From Wurfbainia villosa (taxonomy: Eukaryota > Streptophyta > Magnoliopsida > Zingiberales > Zingiberaceae), in assembly GCA_025175895.1 (NCBI GenBank), contig CM046004.1, forward strand, positions 620,001-684,000: DNA of 64,000 nucleotides, written 5' to 3'. Under the pieces are notes generated by a model. That model was not told the origin of the DNA and ran no database searches. It saw nothing but the letters and a program-made list of their open reading frames with translations. Position 1 is the first letter of the stretch. Every line of letters begins with the position of its first letter. Position numbers and translations under genes: made by a program. Below, piece after piece: positions 15,101 through 26,450 of this stretch.

Positions 15101-15573
15101 ATCTACTTACTTTCTCTTCAGACGGATTTTTTAATTACATATTCTTTGCCATTACAGGCAACTCAGCTGTTCAAGCTATTTCCTTGCTCTTGCAAAAAGG
15201 GGTACAAGAAAGCAATATAATATTTCTCAACCTAATTTCAGTAAGTCGAATCCTTTTGTAAATGAATCACTCAAACAGAATTTTTGGTTGCAACGTGATC
15301 TATGATCTGAGCAAAGTACCTTTTATTTACACTGACTAAATGATATTTCCTGCCTCAGCTGCATGTGAGTCGCAATTTTATATGTTTCTTACCTTCTCTT
15401 TATGTGATTAGGCTCCTCAAGGAGTGCATGTTGTTTGTAAAAGATTCCCAAGAATCAAGATAGTAACATCTGAGATAGAGTTTGGTTTGAATGAAGAATT
15501 TCGTGTCATCCCTGGAATGGGCGAATTTGGAGATAGATATTTTGGAACGGATGATAATGAGGCAATCTCTTGA
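137..15573 (+). CDS. UKL: Uridine kinase-like protein with UPRT domain (UKL1/5 type), 5'-truncated by window edge
   Basis: This is a two-domain pyrimidine-salvage protein: an N-terminal uridine/cytidine kinase and a C-terminal uracil phosphoribosyltransferase-like domain. I read 13 exons: 137-228, 823-892, 8412-8527, 8969-9065, 9187-9266, 10814-11008, 11125-11208, 11288-11348, 13052-13112, 14568-14661, 14737-14809, 15158-15240 and 15412-15573 (stop TGA). All junctions are GT-AG and in frame, giving 421 residues plus a split Gly. About 45 N-terminal residues lie outside the window. Visible landmarks are a P-loop (GVAGGAAAGKTAVC), YNFDHPDAFDTEH, VIILEGILVFHD, DADVRLARRIRRDTVEKGRD, IIPRGGDNHVAIDLIVQH, the PRPP-loop LLLDPILGTGNSA, and the conserved C-terminal GEFGDRYFGTDD. 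Family members usually end at GTDD; here NEAIS follows. Two kinase positions are unusual: the canonical DSFY is ESFY, and Ser and Thr around the P-loop GKT are Ala. The 7.5 kb second intron is full of retroelement remnants. The family is certain; the UKL1/5 subclass is inferred from overall similarity. Confidence 0.93.
752..767. repeat. (AT)8 microsatellite
   Basis: A run of AT dinucleotides lies just upstream of the second visible UKL exon, following a T-rich tract. Confidence 0.9.
893..1650. other. UKL intron 2, 5' part: AT-rich, unresolved repeat
   Basis: No coding sequence is seen. The stretch at about 1190-1400 (toggle of 'catttaattaaa..tt' and 'aataaatgggt' words) resembles 2510-2640 and 39850-40080. 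This suggests a dispersed repeat into which the adjacent RTE element inserted. Confidence 0.4.
1655..2490 (+). mobile_element. RTE-type LINE remnant (3' part of reverse transcriptase), pseudogene
   Basis: Frame-shifted translation recovers the end of a plant RTE-clade reverse transcriptase. In order there is a decayed FADD-box region (FGVDIVLVDET), then LESWWEIMKIKGFMLNKEK, then ILCDYKIPLKLKQKFYE, then RLAMLYGVKYWA, and then a degenerate ILRWMYGH block. The copy ends in the family tail (ggattcatatagttaatctcacttagtggga) followed by TTGTTATTATT. Stops and frameshifts are frequent, so it is inactive. The same tail and the same coding blocks recur at 53365-53795. It is 5'-truncated, as is usual for LINEs. 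Confidence 0.75.
2950..3790 (+). mobile_element. LTR-like block of a retrotransposon (probable LTR fragment)
   Basis: The segment carries a TATA-like box (ggctataaatatggg, about 3416-3430) followed by a T-rich leader. After this comes a stretch with 'cggaaggtg', 'gtggttttcaattagtgactc' and 'gtcagggttcc', which resembles the R/U5 part of plant LTRs. It also holds several 'caatcgact' words that recur at 51.8-52.0 kb. No paired LTR, PBS or target duplication was identified, so this is a remnant and its borders are approximate. Confidence 0.4.
4449..4522. repeat. 37-bp tandem duplication with internal palindrome
   Basis: A 37-bp unit beginning ttggaccatcta is present twice in tandem (4449 and 4486), with two mismatches seen by eye. 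Each unit contains an inverted pair (tacatag..ctatgta). It lies in the intronic retroelement debris. Confidence 0.85.
5380..6860 (+). mobile_element. Ty1/copia retrotransposon pol remnant (integrase C-terminus and reverse transcriptase), pseudogene
   Basis: Decayed copia polyprotein blocks follow each other in the expected order on the plus strand. The integrase end is seen at about 5614-5790 (DLGCLYFSAALRPEYDKLGP, then in another frame SYDPTSLYANISVNVKFHR, matching the usual CYDPxSrrxxvSxDVxF block). The reverse transcriptase is at about 6380-6850: LDAKNAF, then the catalytic VFYVDDVLVTLND with an intact YVDD box, then VEIACNSLGIFLSQRKYE. Many frameshifts and stops show that it is dead. Upstream sequence from about 3.9 kb may be gag and the protease of the same element, but is too eroded to assign. 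Confidence 0.75.
6900..8411. other. UKL intron 2, 3' part: non-coding, possible minus-strand LTR
   Basis: No conserved coding signal is seen. A minus-strand TATA-like box (revcomp of ccttttataggcc, about 7669-7681) and the surrounding sequence with short minus-strand ORFs look like an LTR promoter in reverse orientation, without a recognisable partner. Confidence 0.3.
9267..10813. other. UKL intron (1.5 kb), unassigned repeat sequence
   Basis: The middle (about 9800-10450) is less AT-rich than its flanks and has short ORFs on both strands, but no protein family is recognisable. It ends at the acceptor of the exon that starts at 10814. Confidence 0.4.
11349..13051. other. UKL intron (1.7 kb), nothing recognised
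   Basis: AT-rich intronic sequence. I see no coding, RNA or repeat structure I can name. Confidence 0.5.
13113..14567. other. UKL intron (1.45 kb), nothing recognised
   Basis: The intron contains a GC-richer patch around 13730-14130 with 'gctgctg' words and no open frame of note. It may be an old transposon fragment. Confidence 0.4.
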
Positions 15574-16135
15574 TAAGAGGCTCCCTCTAAATTCTGTAAG
15601 TTTTCCTAATCCAAACACGTAGATATATACAAATAGCATCAGTTATGTACTCCTAAACTTACTCCCAGTATAAAGATATATTCTCCTTTTGCCTGCAAAC
15701 TATATCCTAGCTAGATGTCTGCAATCGTCTTCCGTTTAGTATATATGTTTTCCAAGGAAGCTTTCTACTAGTAAATCTGTCAATATTAAACCATCGTGCG
15801 TTTGGATTTGAAATGAAATTTTTTGCAACATTATTATCTTATTAGTTGTATTGTAGCAATTCTGCAAATTAATTATGATCTATAAATTATGTTTTTTCTT
15901 TTTCTTAAAAAAAAAAAGAATTCTAACAGTATGTTGCATATAATTCTCTGATCATCATTGCAGATATTTGAAATATTTTCACCGAGCGAATGCCAAGGAG
16001 AACGCCAAGATGTCTACACGATATCATCCGTGATTTTTGTTTTATTCTTTTTGGTAATTTTCTGCCCTTCCACTTGCATTTTTGCAGAGTTTCATTGATG
16101 CGCTGTATTTTTGAGAAAATATGACATGGGTTCAT
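15574..16135 (+). other. Probable 3'UTR of the UKL gene with a possible 3'UTR intron
   Basis: After the stop codon, 22 nt remain before a consensus donor (GTAAGT at 15596). A pyrimidine-rich acceptor ends at 15963. The sequence beyond it carries no conserved protein. A spliced 3'UTR is the simplest reading, but an unspliced UTR is equally possible without transcripts. The right end is not defined. Confidence 0.35.
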
Positions 16136-16139
16136 AATT

Positions 16140-19100
16140 TCGTTTTTGAATATTTATTTTTAGTTATCCCTTCCATATCTTTATTGTGTTCAGTATCGTG
16201 TGCTACTACTATCTGATCTGAGCACAGCAATTTGTTCCCAGAAGAGACTGGAGTTGAACTCCATCTGTAGGAATTCATACATGAAAGAAATCCAAGATGA
16301 GTTACTGAATACCGTTGTACTTGCGGAAGAAGGATTGTCAATACTCCAAGTACTGGTCTATGGTAAAATCCTCTTGTTCATGGGTAAGTGTCGATGATTA
16401 AAGAAGGAATAGCATGCCTTGTATTATGAAACTCACTCTTTATTACAATGACTCCTCAACTATACCATATAGTTATCACTATCACTCTTTATTCCATGAA
16501 TCCTTCCATTCAATTAACTCGAAACTTTGCTCACCTTTAATTAACATTGTATTTACTAAGGAATTCCTTCTTCACACACTGCCAACTCTAACTCGTGACC
16601 CATTGACCCTCAATGGAAGGTTTTATATGCTTCAAGCCATCCTTCATCCCTCATCTACAAGTCCTACTTAGGCTACCCTAGAGTGTACCTCGCATCATGT
16701 CCTTGGTCCTTTAGATGCACCAAGATGTCCAAGCTACACTTCTAAGTTCACTTCCTATTAGGTCATTGAGTCATCCAACCATTCACAACCAAATAACTCA
16801 ACGTCAAATTCCTAAGTTCTCTAAGTTCCTACGTGCACTATATTAAATTCCTACAGATTTTTTCACATGTTACCAATATATAGGTCACACTTAAAACTCT
16901 TTTTTCAAATACATCAAAATGATAGCTAGAAACATCATAACGCCAATACTTGTTTGTAATACTTTGAGAATAAATAAAATATAAATTATGCTATATGGTA
17001 TTTGATTGCTTCAAATTGATACATATCATTAGTGATCTAGATGATGTTTTGGAGAATTGTCGCCCAAAGGATTACCATCTTATAGTGTGATGTCCCCGAA
17101 GTGTGAATCTCTTCGATGTCAATCCATAATTTTAATTGTCTCTGTCAATAATTTATAATTATATTATTTTCTCTAAATATGACTTTATAACATTTGACCT
17201 TTTAATCTCCTCTGCGGCCCCATAATTATTATAAGAAAATTAAAATGAAGAGAAAATATTTTCTTATCAGTTTCTAAGAAAATTGAAAATGAAAAATTAG
17301 AATATTTAATTCTTTTCGCCATGTTTTATTCTTTCTTTTAATCTAAATTATAAATATTGTAAAAAAAATTAAAACAATATTTATATTAAAAATAAGGAGT
17401 TTTTAACCATGCTTACTAACTGCTAGATGTTTAAATTATCCATCAAACTGATTTGATTTTATCTTCTCATGTATATATTTTTTATTTTGTAGGGTTCGAT
17501 TAATTTCAAGGTGTTTTTTTTATTCCATAACAAAATCGAACCATAAAGAGAATTCTATAATGTCATTTTCTCCTTAATATCCACTTCATTTTCACTACTA
17601 CATTTGGATTTATAATGTTAAGCCTATTTTAAATTAAAATGCATTTCATCTTAAACTTTCTTATTTGAATTTCGTTTACTTGGATTATAAATTATTGCAA
17701 TTATGTATAAGTTATATGAATTTGTAAATGATTATTAAATTTATGCTTCTTTACTTATAATATGTTTTCATCTTGTTTTTTTTTTTAAAAATATTTTTAT
17801 GGCCTTGGAAATGGTTAAAAGTATTTACTATCTGGGCTATTAATTATATCACACCCACTAAAAATTTTAGTGTATTAATTTGTGTGCACGTAGTAATATA
17901 TAATTTGTCCTTTATAAAGGTTTTCAAAAGCTTAAATTATAAAGGGTTTTTAACTATTATATGACGTTGTTACTGCACTTTAAAAACTTAGCTTAAAACA
18001 ATAGTTCGGTTCAACTCCGTGTTTTCTCTTTTCTAGAAAATAAAAAATAATTTTTTATTTTTCAATCAAATTAAATTTTGTTTTCCAAAAAATAAAAATA
18101 GAAAATGTCCAATCAAATAGTTTTTCCATATTTTTTCATTTTTCAAAGAAAATAAAAACGAAAAACTCATCTACCAAACACCCTCTTAAGTTCATAAGAA
18201 AATTTTTATTTTTATGAGCAAGGTTCTCTCCTCTTTCTTCATCGAAAAATAAGATTTAAAGTTATTCCTCCTCTTATTTATCCTTCTCTAGTTTCCTCCC
18301 AAATAATAATTTTCATTCCCTTCCTTACACCCTAATTTGAAGGGTAAGAATTCATGAGTAAGAAAGATTTTTTCAAGCTTCATTATATGTCTAGAGTAAG
18401 ATATTTTTGGATACATGTATAGTAATTAAAATTCGTAAGATGAAAAAATAATACTTGGGCTAGGTGTGACATAGTCAACCTAGTGTGACACACCATGTAT
18501 CACGCCCCAACCAAACGTATATAAGATGAGTGAAAGGAATGGCGATTTATTCATTATAATTGAAGGATTTGTAAAAGATTCTGGGATTAACCGTTGATTT
18601 TTCGATTAATTAGGGATCATGATGTACTATTAGGTGTCACTCACGATCGTTCTATAATTAATGGTTAATTATAGACGGCCAACATAAATCGGGAACCTAT
18701 TTGGTTACACACACAACGAGCGTAATCTGAAAGATTTAAAATGAATTTGAGAATAAAATTTTTAGATCGAGAGAGACTATATTTGGTTGGACTAGTATGG
18801 TGTGCTAAGATGAATTTCTAATTGGTTACTACATTTTTCACAATACAACAATTATATCAAACACGTGCCTAAATGAAAGCAAAACCAAGTGTAACAAATC
18901 ATCGAATAAATTCATGCCTGCAATATGGCATTCAAGTCAAAGTCATCATCACAGATGTCTCCCTTATCCAACTTGCTAAAAATTACTACAAGGAAATGCT
19001 GCAGCAAAGTACGTTTAGCATCGTACAGAATACATGAGATAACTACTTCAATTTACAAATTAATTGTTGGGAGATGTGATTTGGTTTCTATTTGGTCTGT

Positions 19101-20100
19101 TGATAAATTAATCCTTTTTGTTTCCCCAGAAATCCTAGTTATGTTTTGATATATGATATATAATATTAACAAAATTGAAGCTTGTGAAAGCCCAAAGTGC
19201 ATCGATAAGCTAATTCATCATCACTTAAAATTTGTATACCAATCTTTTCCTTTGCTTACAAAAGTATTCAAGACGCCAAAATAACCATCATCGATCAACC
19301 ATTGTGCTGCCATCTTAGTCGAACACTCACTAAAAACTGGCTAAGTTAAATGCGTGCTGATGCCAATGAGAAATTGATATGTTTAGCTGGTAAGTTAGGG
19401 TAAAAGCCTGGTTCTGATTTTGAGCTAATCTGTTTTCCTTTTTACTTCTTGCGATAATACTCACTCCACTCCAATCGTCTTTCAATGTCAATTCTAAAAG
19501 ATAAATCACGATCGATCTTCGACCATACTAACACTTTGATCACAGTAAAAAATAAACACCTCGATTGATATTTTCATCTATATTATATTAATTATTCGAT
19601 TTTATTTTATTCGTAGAGACAAAAAAAATTTCTTTTTTACTGTGCATACATGAGACAACTCCAACTTTCAAAATTTTCTTTCTTTCATCTTATTAAAAAA
19701 TTTTAAAAAAATAAAATAAAAAACTCAATGCATCACTGTCTCTGGGCAAAAAAGAGATGCCTCTATCCCACCCTACAGATGTGGTACAAAAGAAGATCAA
19801 AATTTGAATCTCGAATAGGATGAATAATCTAGAGATCCATTTGTGAGCGGGGTATAAATTGTATTTTGAATTTATTCTATAGATAGATGAATTAAGAGAA
19901 AAAAATGTCTATCTTCAAAATTAATAAACACTTGAATTATTAATAAAAAAAATAAACAAAAGAAAAAAAAAAAAAAAAAAAAGGCGAGCACACCACTTCT
20001 CCAAATTGTAGCTCGATCAACAGTGTACCATCCCTCGACAGAAAAAACTTGCAGCTCAATCAACAGCGTACCTTTATTTTTATTTTTATTTCCTTTTAAC
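16140..20100. other. Intergenic, very AT-rich; nothing coding recognised
   Basis: Short ORFs here show no conserved motif. A long stretch at 16990-18200 is extremely AT-rich. Near 19955-19982 there is a poly-A run interrupted by G. A block at about 18000-18190 with repeated 'aaaataaaaa' words ends in 'ctaccaaacaccctc', a wording often seen at the edge of small plant transposons, but no terminal repeats were found. Confidence 0.45.
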
Positions 20101-20448
20101 TTGTGCCACCCTAAATCAACTCAAGTTCATCTTTCCACTGTTGTTTTCTTTTCTCCTTGTGCCACCTAATAATTCAATTTTCACATTAGAGGATAAAGTG
20201 AAACTCAAATCTGTGATAATCAGCAGGGATCATGCCATCCACTTGGTAATCCAAGAGAATCTTGAAATCCTCATCGAGCAATCAGAATTGACACAAAAAG
20301 CATTAATGACAATCTCATGTCTAATCTAAAAGCTCAAGAATCTACCAAAAAAAAAGTAGGCATCTTTTTGGATGTTCTCAATATCAGAAAAATGCATGAA
20401 ACATAGATATGCTCCTGGGGTAAGATGGTGATAGGTACCACAAAGCCC

Positions 20449-20555
20449 TCTATAAAAGGGCAACAATACTTGAGGAAATTCATTCAACACAAGTTCGCAC
20501 ATTCTCAGTATCAGAAGTTTTCCTTTGACAATACACTTGAAGGAAAACTTCTGAT
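20449..20555 (+). promoter_or_regulatory. TATA-like box followed by a perfect 16-bp stem hairpin
   Basis: A strong TATA motif (ctctataaaaggg, about 20449-20461) is followed about 50 bp later by a perfect inverted repeat. The arms are 20510-20525 (atcagaagttttcctt) and 20540-20555, with a 14-nt loop. The arrangement resembles the promoter and leader of an old LTR element or integrated pararetrovirus. No coding region of either was recognised nearby, so the origin is unknown. Confidence 0.4.
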
Positions 20556-20974
20556 CTCTTTCTACAGATCAACAAAGCCTCCTATCCAATTTAGCAGCAA
20601 AACAAAGATCACTTCCTCACCGACTACCTCAATGAGTTTTATCGTAAAGAATGAAGAATTACATAAGCTTACAATCAAGCTAACAAAAGCTTCAGTCATA
20701 AAGAGAGGAGATATTTCTGGTGAAGATATAGCGTAGATAAGGAAGTTGCAGACTATATTTCCACTGTTCAGGAGGGTTTCAAGCTAGCAGACAATGCATG
20801 AAAGACAAGTTCCATAAGGTTGGTGGGTTTACATAGGTATACTGATCATGACCCTGTTGTAAATACTTATTTCTAGGAGGTATCCTTCGTGATTTATTAC
20901 TTGCAGAGATTTTCATGACAAGAGACATTTTATCTTCGTAACAGAATTTTTCATTATCATCTATTTCTGTTATT

Positions 20975-21130
20975 TAACTCCGCCTATGGCAAATAACTCC
21001 GTCGTAGTTGGTCCCAAGCTCGGATAAGGAAAGAGGATTGCATTAGATTGTTAGTCAGCGTCAAACAAAGGCCAATATAATGTATGGATTATGAATGTAT
21101 CTATTTCATTTTGTAGAAAGATCCATTAGA
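20975..21130 (+). mobile_element. Possible RTE-type element 5' fragment
   Basis: The sequence around 'aactccgtcgtagttggtcc' and 'aagctcggataaggaaagag' followed by 'cagcgtcaaacaaaggcc' resembles a segment common at the 5' side of plant RTE-type retroelements. This rests on recall of that wording only; no ORF supports it. Confidence 0.3.
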
Positions 21131-24100
21131 AACCCCTTAGGAATGTCTTGTTTCTTACTAGTCTTGGAAAATATTATGCATTTAATAGTTTGTAGTTTTG
21201 CATGACATGTGTTTACTTCTTACAAATCTCTTCTTGTATATGGAGCCGTTTCAAGAATTATTTTACAATTGTTTTAGCAGTAAATCACTAATTTTTCTTC
21301 ATCTTTAAGTTTATTAGAGGATTACCTCTATTTGAGAGCAGGTGCTAATTGTATTAAGAGAACAATTACATCATATCATATATGTATAAAAAGCATCATA
21401 TTATATATATGATAATACAATTACCCAATAACTAAATACCTCAAGGACCTAAAGCCATAACATATATAAATATTAATTCTAACATCTTTAACGCTCCCCT
21501 CATGGAGGAGAATAATATCCATCATGAGTTTGCCTTGTTAAACAAAATAGAAAATGTCTAATAAAGATATAATTTAAAAGATTTAATGAAGATGGCAAAG
21601 ATAGTACTAGTGCAGCCATTAAAAGACTTAACTGCGTGGACCTGTGAACTGATTTTTGAAAAAGTAAATTGGACGCGATGAGTCCATCTGATCTTTAAAA
21701 TGAATAACATCTTTCATAACTCCTAAACTGAAGTTAACAGTATGATGCTAAACTCAGTGAATAATTAATTTGCAACTAGTGGGGTCTGTGGAGAAAAGAA
21801 GATGATTTACTCTTCTAGCAAGGAATTAAAATCGACAGAGAAACAAAGTAAATTTCACTAGACAAGAAGATGTCAAAGAGAGCTGAGTAATGTTCCAATA
21901 TCAATTTACAAAAGTAAGATACTTAAGAGAGACAGTGAATAATCAATATTTTGAGAATGCAGCAGAGAAAGAAACTGATAATGTGTTGCGAACAAACAAT
22001 AACATTAGGGCTTCAACAACTTTAATTAAACCAAGAAGAGGCGCCGACAACTCGCCTAGAGTTGAATTCACCTCACTAGGAAAGAATAACATGGCCAGGA
22101 TTTTAAATCCTATTTAAAATATGATTGAAAAGTTCAAAATATTTAAAGGCATTAAATTTTGATAATTTGTTATATTTATTAGAAAATATCATGAGGAATT
22201 ATTAAAAATTCTTTAGTTGTTTATAAAAAGTCAGTCAGAGTTTTATTGGGATGAACTAAATCTTTATTATTAATTTATAAAAAGGAATTATGATCTCATG
22301 TACTAAACAGGTTAATAAAATTCACTTTTAATTCTCTTGGTTAGAATTTCTTCTCGTCAAGAGAGTTTTCCTCTAGTCTTGGTGGAATTTTATTCTCTCG
22401 AGTTATTTATCCCCTATGCTTCATCAATTTTGTCCTAAATTTCTAGTTCAATGGTTCCATTTGGATGTTGCATCAGTGATATACCAATAAGCTTGCTATC
22501 TACACTTGTTAATATCAATTATCCATCAACTTTGGTTAGGCCCAACTAACTTAACTCTACTTAACCACTTAAAAGAAAAAAAATAAAATCGCATGATTGT
22601 CTTATATGTACTCATCAACAACACTAGACAAAAATAAATAAACTCAGGAAAAATCTAGGACAAACATAAGCATCCACTAATTGTTAGTAACCAAATGTGA
22701 ACCATGTTAAATCCTTTTCATGGAATAGTTTTTGTTGGATAAAAACCCAAGGAAGCAAATTATTATTAATGATTATTGAAGATTACAGGATAATGATTCC
22801 AATAGACAAGAAAAATGTAGCTTGTTCGCAGAAATTTAAGGGGAAAAAATCATATAAATTATCGCCTTTCCTTTTCCTGTAGGATAGGAAAGACAAAGCA
22901 AAATCAAGTAGAACAAACTAAGAAACAACAAATGATCTATATTGCAAATTTAGTGGAAGCATATTCTCAACCTGTAGAATTCTTGCAAGAAATATGTGCA
23001 TGAACTCATAAAAAAGCAGCTCAGAATCACTAAGTATATACTTTTCACAAGCCAGCACCAAGATAAGACTGAAAGATAGTAAAGAAATGTTTGCAGATAC
23101 GACCATGAATAATTCATTAGATCACAATAAGTTGGTCATTTGAGACTGTTAGTGTCAGTTCTTTTTGCAATCAGCATGCAACAAACTCCAAAAGATCCTT
23201 ATATTTCCATTAGCACATTTTAGAGCAGGTTACTTATCATCGAATTGATAAGCACATTTTGGATGCAACCTAAATGGTAATCAAATGATGCAATTATGTG
23301 CAACTAAAAAGCCAATCATCATTGCTGGAAAAATGTAATTAACGTACAATTAAGAAGAAAATATTATATTCATCAAAACTTTGTTCTCATTCAAATTTTT
23401 GGAACCTATTATATACATCATAAATAAAGGTATGGTGTTCATTTATGTAATAGCAGATTCAAACACAAAAGTTCAATAAGGAAACGAAGATAAGCATAAA
23501 CCAGAAGAAAGAAAGGACTACTTGACAATTTTGTAGCTGAAAGAGGAGGCAAGTAGACCAAGGAAGGATGAATGGCAAACAAATGAAATAAAAGGGGATA
23601 GAGAGTTACCTTTCCACAGCAACTCCCTATTCACTCACTATTCTAATTCAACAATACTCATCAAAACCTTCGAACAAGATTAAAAGTTAAACATTCTGTC
23701 CAATATAAGATGAGTTTTGAAGACCAAATATAAAAATATCGGTAAGTCACAAAAGATACCCGACAGGATATAACATATTTATTCCAGTCTTTGAATTACA
23801 ATCTCTAATTAATATCAACTTGTTTGGCTTGATATATATCTATTATAACCGAAACCTATTTGAGTTTATAACAAATCAACCATCATTTTTTTCTGACAAA
23901 CTATGTGTCGATGGGTGAAATGGCATCCCCAATAATGCAACTAAAATGCCATCTCATCATTGTATTTTTTTTATCATCTAGTAGTACACTGGTTAATGTT
24001 ATAACTTTTATCGTTAGGGTTTAATTTGTTTTGAACGTGTTAAATTTTGTGATGACAGGCCAATTGTTGGATTTGAAATAAATATTTAGGAAGCTAAGTG

Positions 24101-24255
24101 ATTTATTTAACAGCAACTGGATAGGGAAAATTTTTTGTATAGATTTGCTCCAAGATTAAATAGGTTGCTATGAAATTTGCTAAAACCTACAGCTAAGGAT
24201 TTTTTTTGGTAATTTATCCATGAAAATATTTTACAGCCCATATCTAGTTGATTGT
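21130..24255. other. Intergenic region 3' of EXO70; nothing recognised
   Basis: AT-rich, with a few ORFs of 60-75 codons that show no conserved motifs. Confidence 0.45.
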
Positions 24256-24261
24256 ATAGAC

Positions 24262-24284
24262 TATATATATATATATATATATAT
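24262..24284. repeat. (TA)11 microsatellite
   Basis: A TA dinucleotide run about 190 bp beyond the EXO70 stop codon, probably at or past the end of its 3'UTR. Confidence 0.9.
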
Positions 24285-24476
24285 GATCAAAACTGAGAGA
24301 TTCTGTACACATACAAGTCCATTGAATATGCAAGCTGAACTTAGCAAAATTCTGAAAAGACTGTAGCACAATCAACAAAATAATTGACAAAGGGAAAAAG
24401 GAACTTGAATGAAATATTACAATGGAGTAAGGGAGACATTGAATATGAAGTTAAAGCTCACCACTATACAGAACCA

Positions 24477-26450
24477 CTAAGGCAGGCTAAGCTTTCTCCT
24501 AAAATGACTTGATGGCACAGGCAGCCCTTCAAAGAAATCCTCCAAGCACGTCTCCAGATCCTCCACTGTGTATTTGACGTACTTTCCTGAATGCCATCCA
24601 CCTTGTAATTGTGAGCCAAACCTCCCAAGAAATGCACGGTAAGCTGGAAGGACCTGTTCCAATATTGAGATCCTCAATTCCTCTCGTAGCTGAGGATCTG
24701 AAACTTTCCATGCTGATTGAATCTTATATACTTCTTCAAAAGCCAGATTAAAGCTCCTAAATTTTTCTTTGAGAACCGTCTTGGAGAACCCATGGGAGCT
24801 CCCAAACAACCCCTCTTCCTTCAAACAAGACAAGACTTTAGTCCAAGAAGCTCTTAAGTATTGTGTAGAGTACCGTCGGATCTGCCCCCTTCGCCTCCGG
24901 ACCCAATTATCACCTAAAAGGGTCATCAGATCAGATTCCTTAACCTTATTAACAATGTAAAGCACATTGTTCATCAGAAACACATTTTGCATTCCAGCAT
25001 CCTCATAAAGTTTGGATTTCTCCTCCAGATTTGCTTCCAGGTAAGATATAAGCAAGAGCACTCGGTGAGCCAATGGAGTCATGCCCTCACTCCCTTCTGA
25101 GCTATCTTGTCCATTGAAGCTACCATCCTCAAGAAGTTGATTGAGCAAGGTGCTATATTCCGCAAGCAATCTGACATAATTCATAACATACCTGTTGAGT
25201 GGATGTATCTCACCACCTGGTAATGTTTTCTTTGAAGTTTCTCCCTGAATCATATTGCCAAACTCTGCCAGGGTGTTCTTACTTGTTTCCCCTAATCGAT
25301 TAAGAACGCTTTGAATCTCCTCACAGATATAGTCCTTAGAATCGCCCAAGAAGAGGGCCTGGATATCTGGCAACACTCCAGCTAGAGCCTCATACATGTC
25401 GAGTGTACGGAAAAGCCTCTCTGTGAAGCTCTGCCCGTCAGCTATTGCATCCCCAAATTTGAGCAACTGCCTGACAACGAACTTTGCAACCTCATCAAAG
25501 CACTCTTCCCTCAGGTCATCTGAGGCAGCAATGATCTGCTCGCACAGTTGCCTCTCAGCTGACATGACCCCAACTGATAGTTTCACGGCTTGGATCCACA
25601 TCTTCATCTTGTGGTCGAGAGCCGTCCACTCCATGCCCCGCACCTCTTTGTTGCTGACCGCGCCAGCTCCAAGAAGGGAAAGGCAATCGCCCAGGATATT
25701 ACAGCGGACGCTGGTATAAACCCGGCAGAAGTCATTCCGGTACCCAGCCTTGATCATCCGGTCCGCGATATCTCTAAGGTCGGAGATGGCTTCAGGGCAG
25801 ATCAAGTTGGAGATCTGCTCGTCCGAGAAGCACATCGTGTTGACCCGGGTCGCCGAGGGCTGATCCGGCGGAGGAGACTCTCCTACGTCTCCTGGAGCAG
25901 AGTTAGCGGAAGCGGATCTAAAGGAAATGGAGAGCCTTTTGATGGACTCCTGGAGATTCTCTGAGTCAAAGACATCAGCGTTCTGGATCATCAGGTTACG
26001 GAACTCGTCTCCCAGGCGGCCAATTGCGATCTGGAGAGTCTCCTCGGCGCCATCCAAAGAATTACCCTCCGCGAGCGCGATGACCTCGTCGACAGCGGCG
26101 AGGTAATCGGCGGCGGTTTCAGGGGAGTCCCAGAGGAGAAAGTCCGGCCTCGAGGGGTCCCAATGGAGAATGACCCTCTCGGCGGCCTTAAGGCGGCCCT
26201 CCGTCTCGGAAGGCTCAGCGCAGGACGAGGGCGGTTCCACCTCCTCGACGAGCGAGCCAGATGCGTCCTCCTCGTCCCCGGAGGGGAAGGGCGAGAAGAG
26301 GCCAGGCACAGTGGAGAGGCGGTGGTCGAAGGCAGAGAGGATGCGCATCATGTCGTCGGCAGCCTCGGAGGTGGTGGCGAGGCTCCTGACGATGTGGCGG
26401 GCCGCGGCGATGACATTGTCCGATCCGTCGGCCTTCGGCGTCGACGCCAT
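24477..26450 (-). CDS. EXO70F: Exocyst complex subunit EXO70, F class
   Basis: This is a 657-residue intronless gene. EXO70 proteins are part of the octameric exocyst that tethers secretory vesicles to the plasma membrane; plants have many paralogues. The N-terminus (MASTPKADGSDNVIAAARHI) and the block ERVILHWD, then SPETAADYLAAVDEVIAL, are typical of the F class. The C-terminal Exo70 domain runs from about residue 250. It includes GGEIHPLNRYVMNYVRLL, KSKLYEDAGMQNVFLMNN, GDNWVRRRRGQIRRYST, YLRASWTKVLSCL, DPQLREELRISILEQVLPAY and GKYVKYTVEDLE. The last motif belongs to the helical C-terminal module that in other EXO70s contacts phosphoinositides. The length is normal for the family and no break is seen. 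The 5' 700 bp are strongly GC-rich and the 3' half much less so, a monocot-type gradient. The start codon is the first ATG of the frame and matches the family's N-terminus. Confidence 0.96.
   Translation of the reverse strand: MASTPKADGSDNVIAAARHIVRSLATTSEAADDMMRILSAFDHRLSTVPGLFSPFPSGDEEDASGSLVEEVEPPSSCAEPSETEGRLKAAERVILHWDPSRPDFLLWDSPETAADYLAAVDEVIALAEGNSLDGAEETLQIAIGRLGDEFRNLMIQNADVFDSENLQESIKRLSISFRSASANSAPGDVGESPPPDQPSATRVNTMCFSDEQISNLICPEAISDLRDIADRMIKAGYRNDFCRVYTSVRCNILGDCLSLLGAGAVSNKEVRGMEWTALDHKMKMWIQAVKLSVGVMSAERQLCEQIIAASDDLREECFDEVAKFVVRQLLKFGDAIADGQSFTERLFRTLDMYEALAGVLPDIQALFLGDSKDYICEEIQSVLNRLGETSKNTLAEFGNMIQGETSKKTLPGGEIHPLNRYVMNYVRLLAEYSTLLNQLLEDGSFNGQDSSEGSEGMTPLAHRVLLLISYLEANLEEKSKLYEDAGMQNVFLMNNVLYIVNKVKESDLMTLLGDNWVRRRRGQIRRYSTQYLRASWTKVLSCLKEEGLFGSSHGFSKTVLKEKFRSFNLAFEEVYKIQSAWKVSDPQLREELRISILEQVLPAYRAFLGRFGSQLQGGWHSGKYVKYTVEDLETCLEDFFEGLPVPSSHFRRKLSLP

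Noticed and set aside
20425..20736. 103-codon ORF after the TATA/hairpin block
   Set aside because: I recognise no domain in it; it is kept only as part of an unresolved element.
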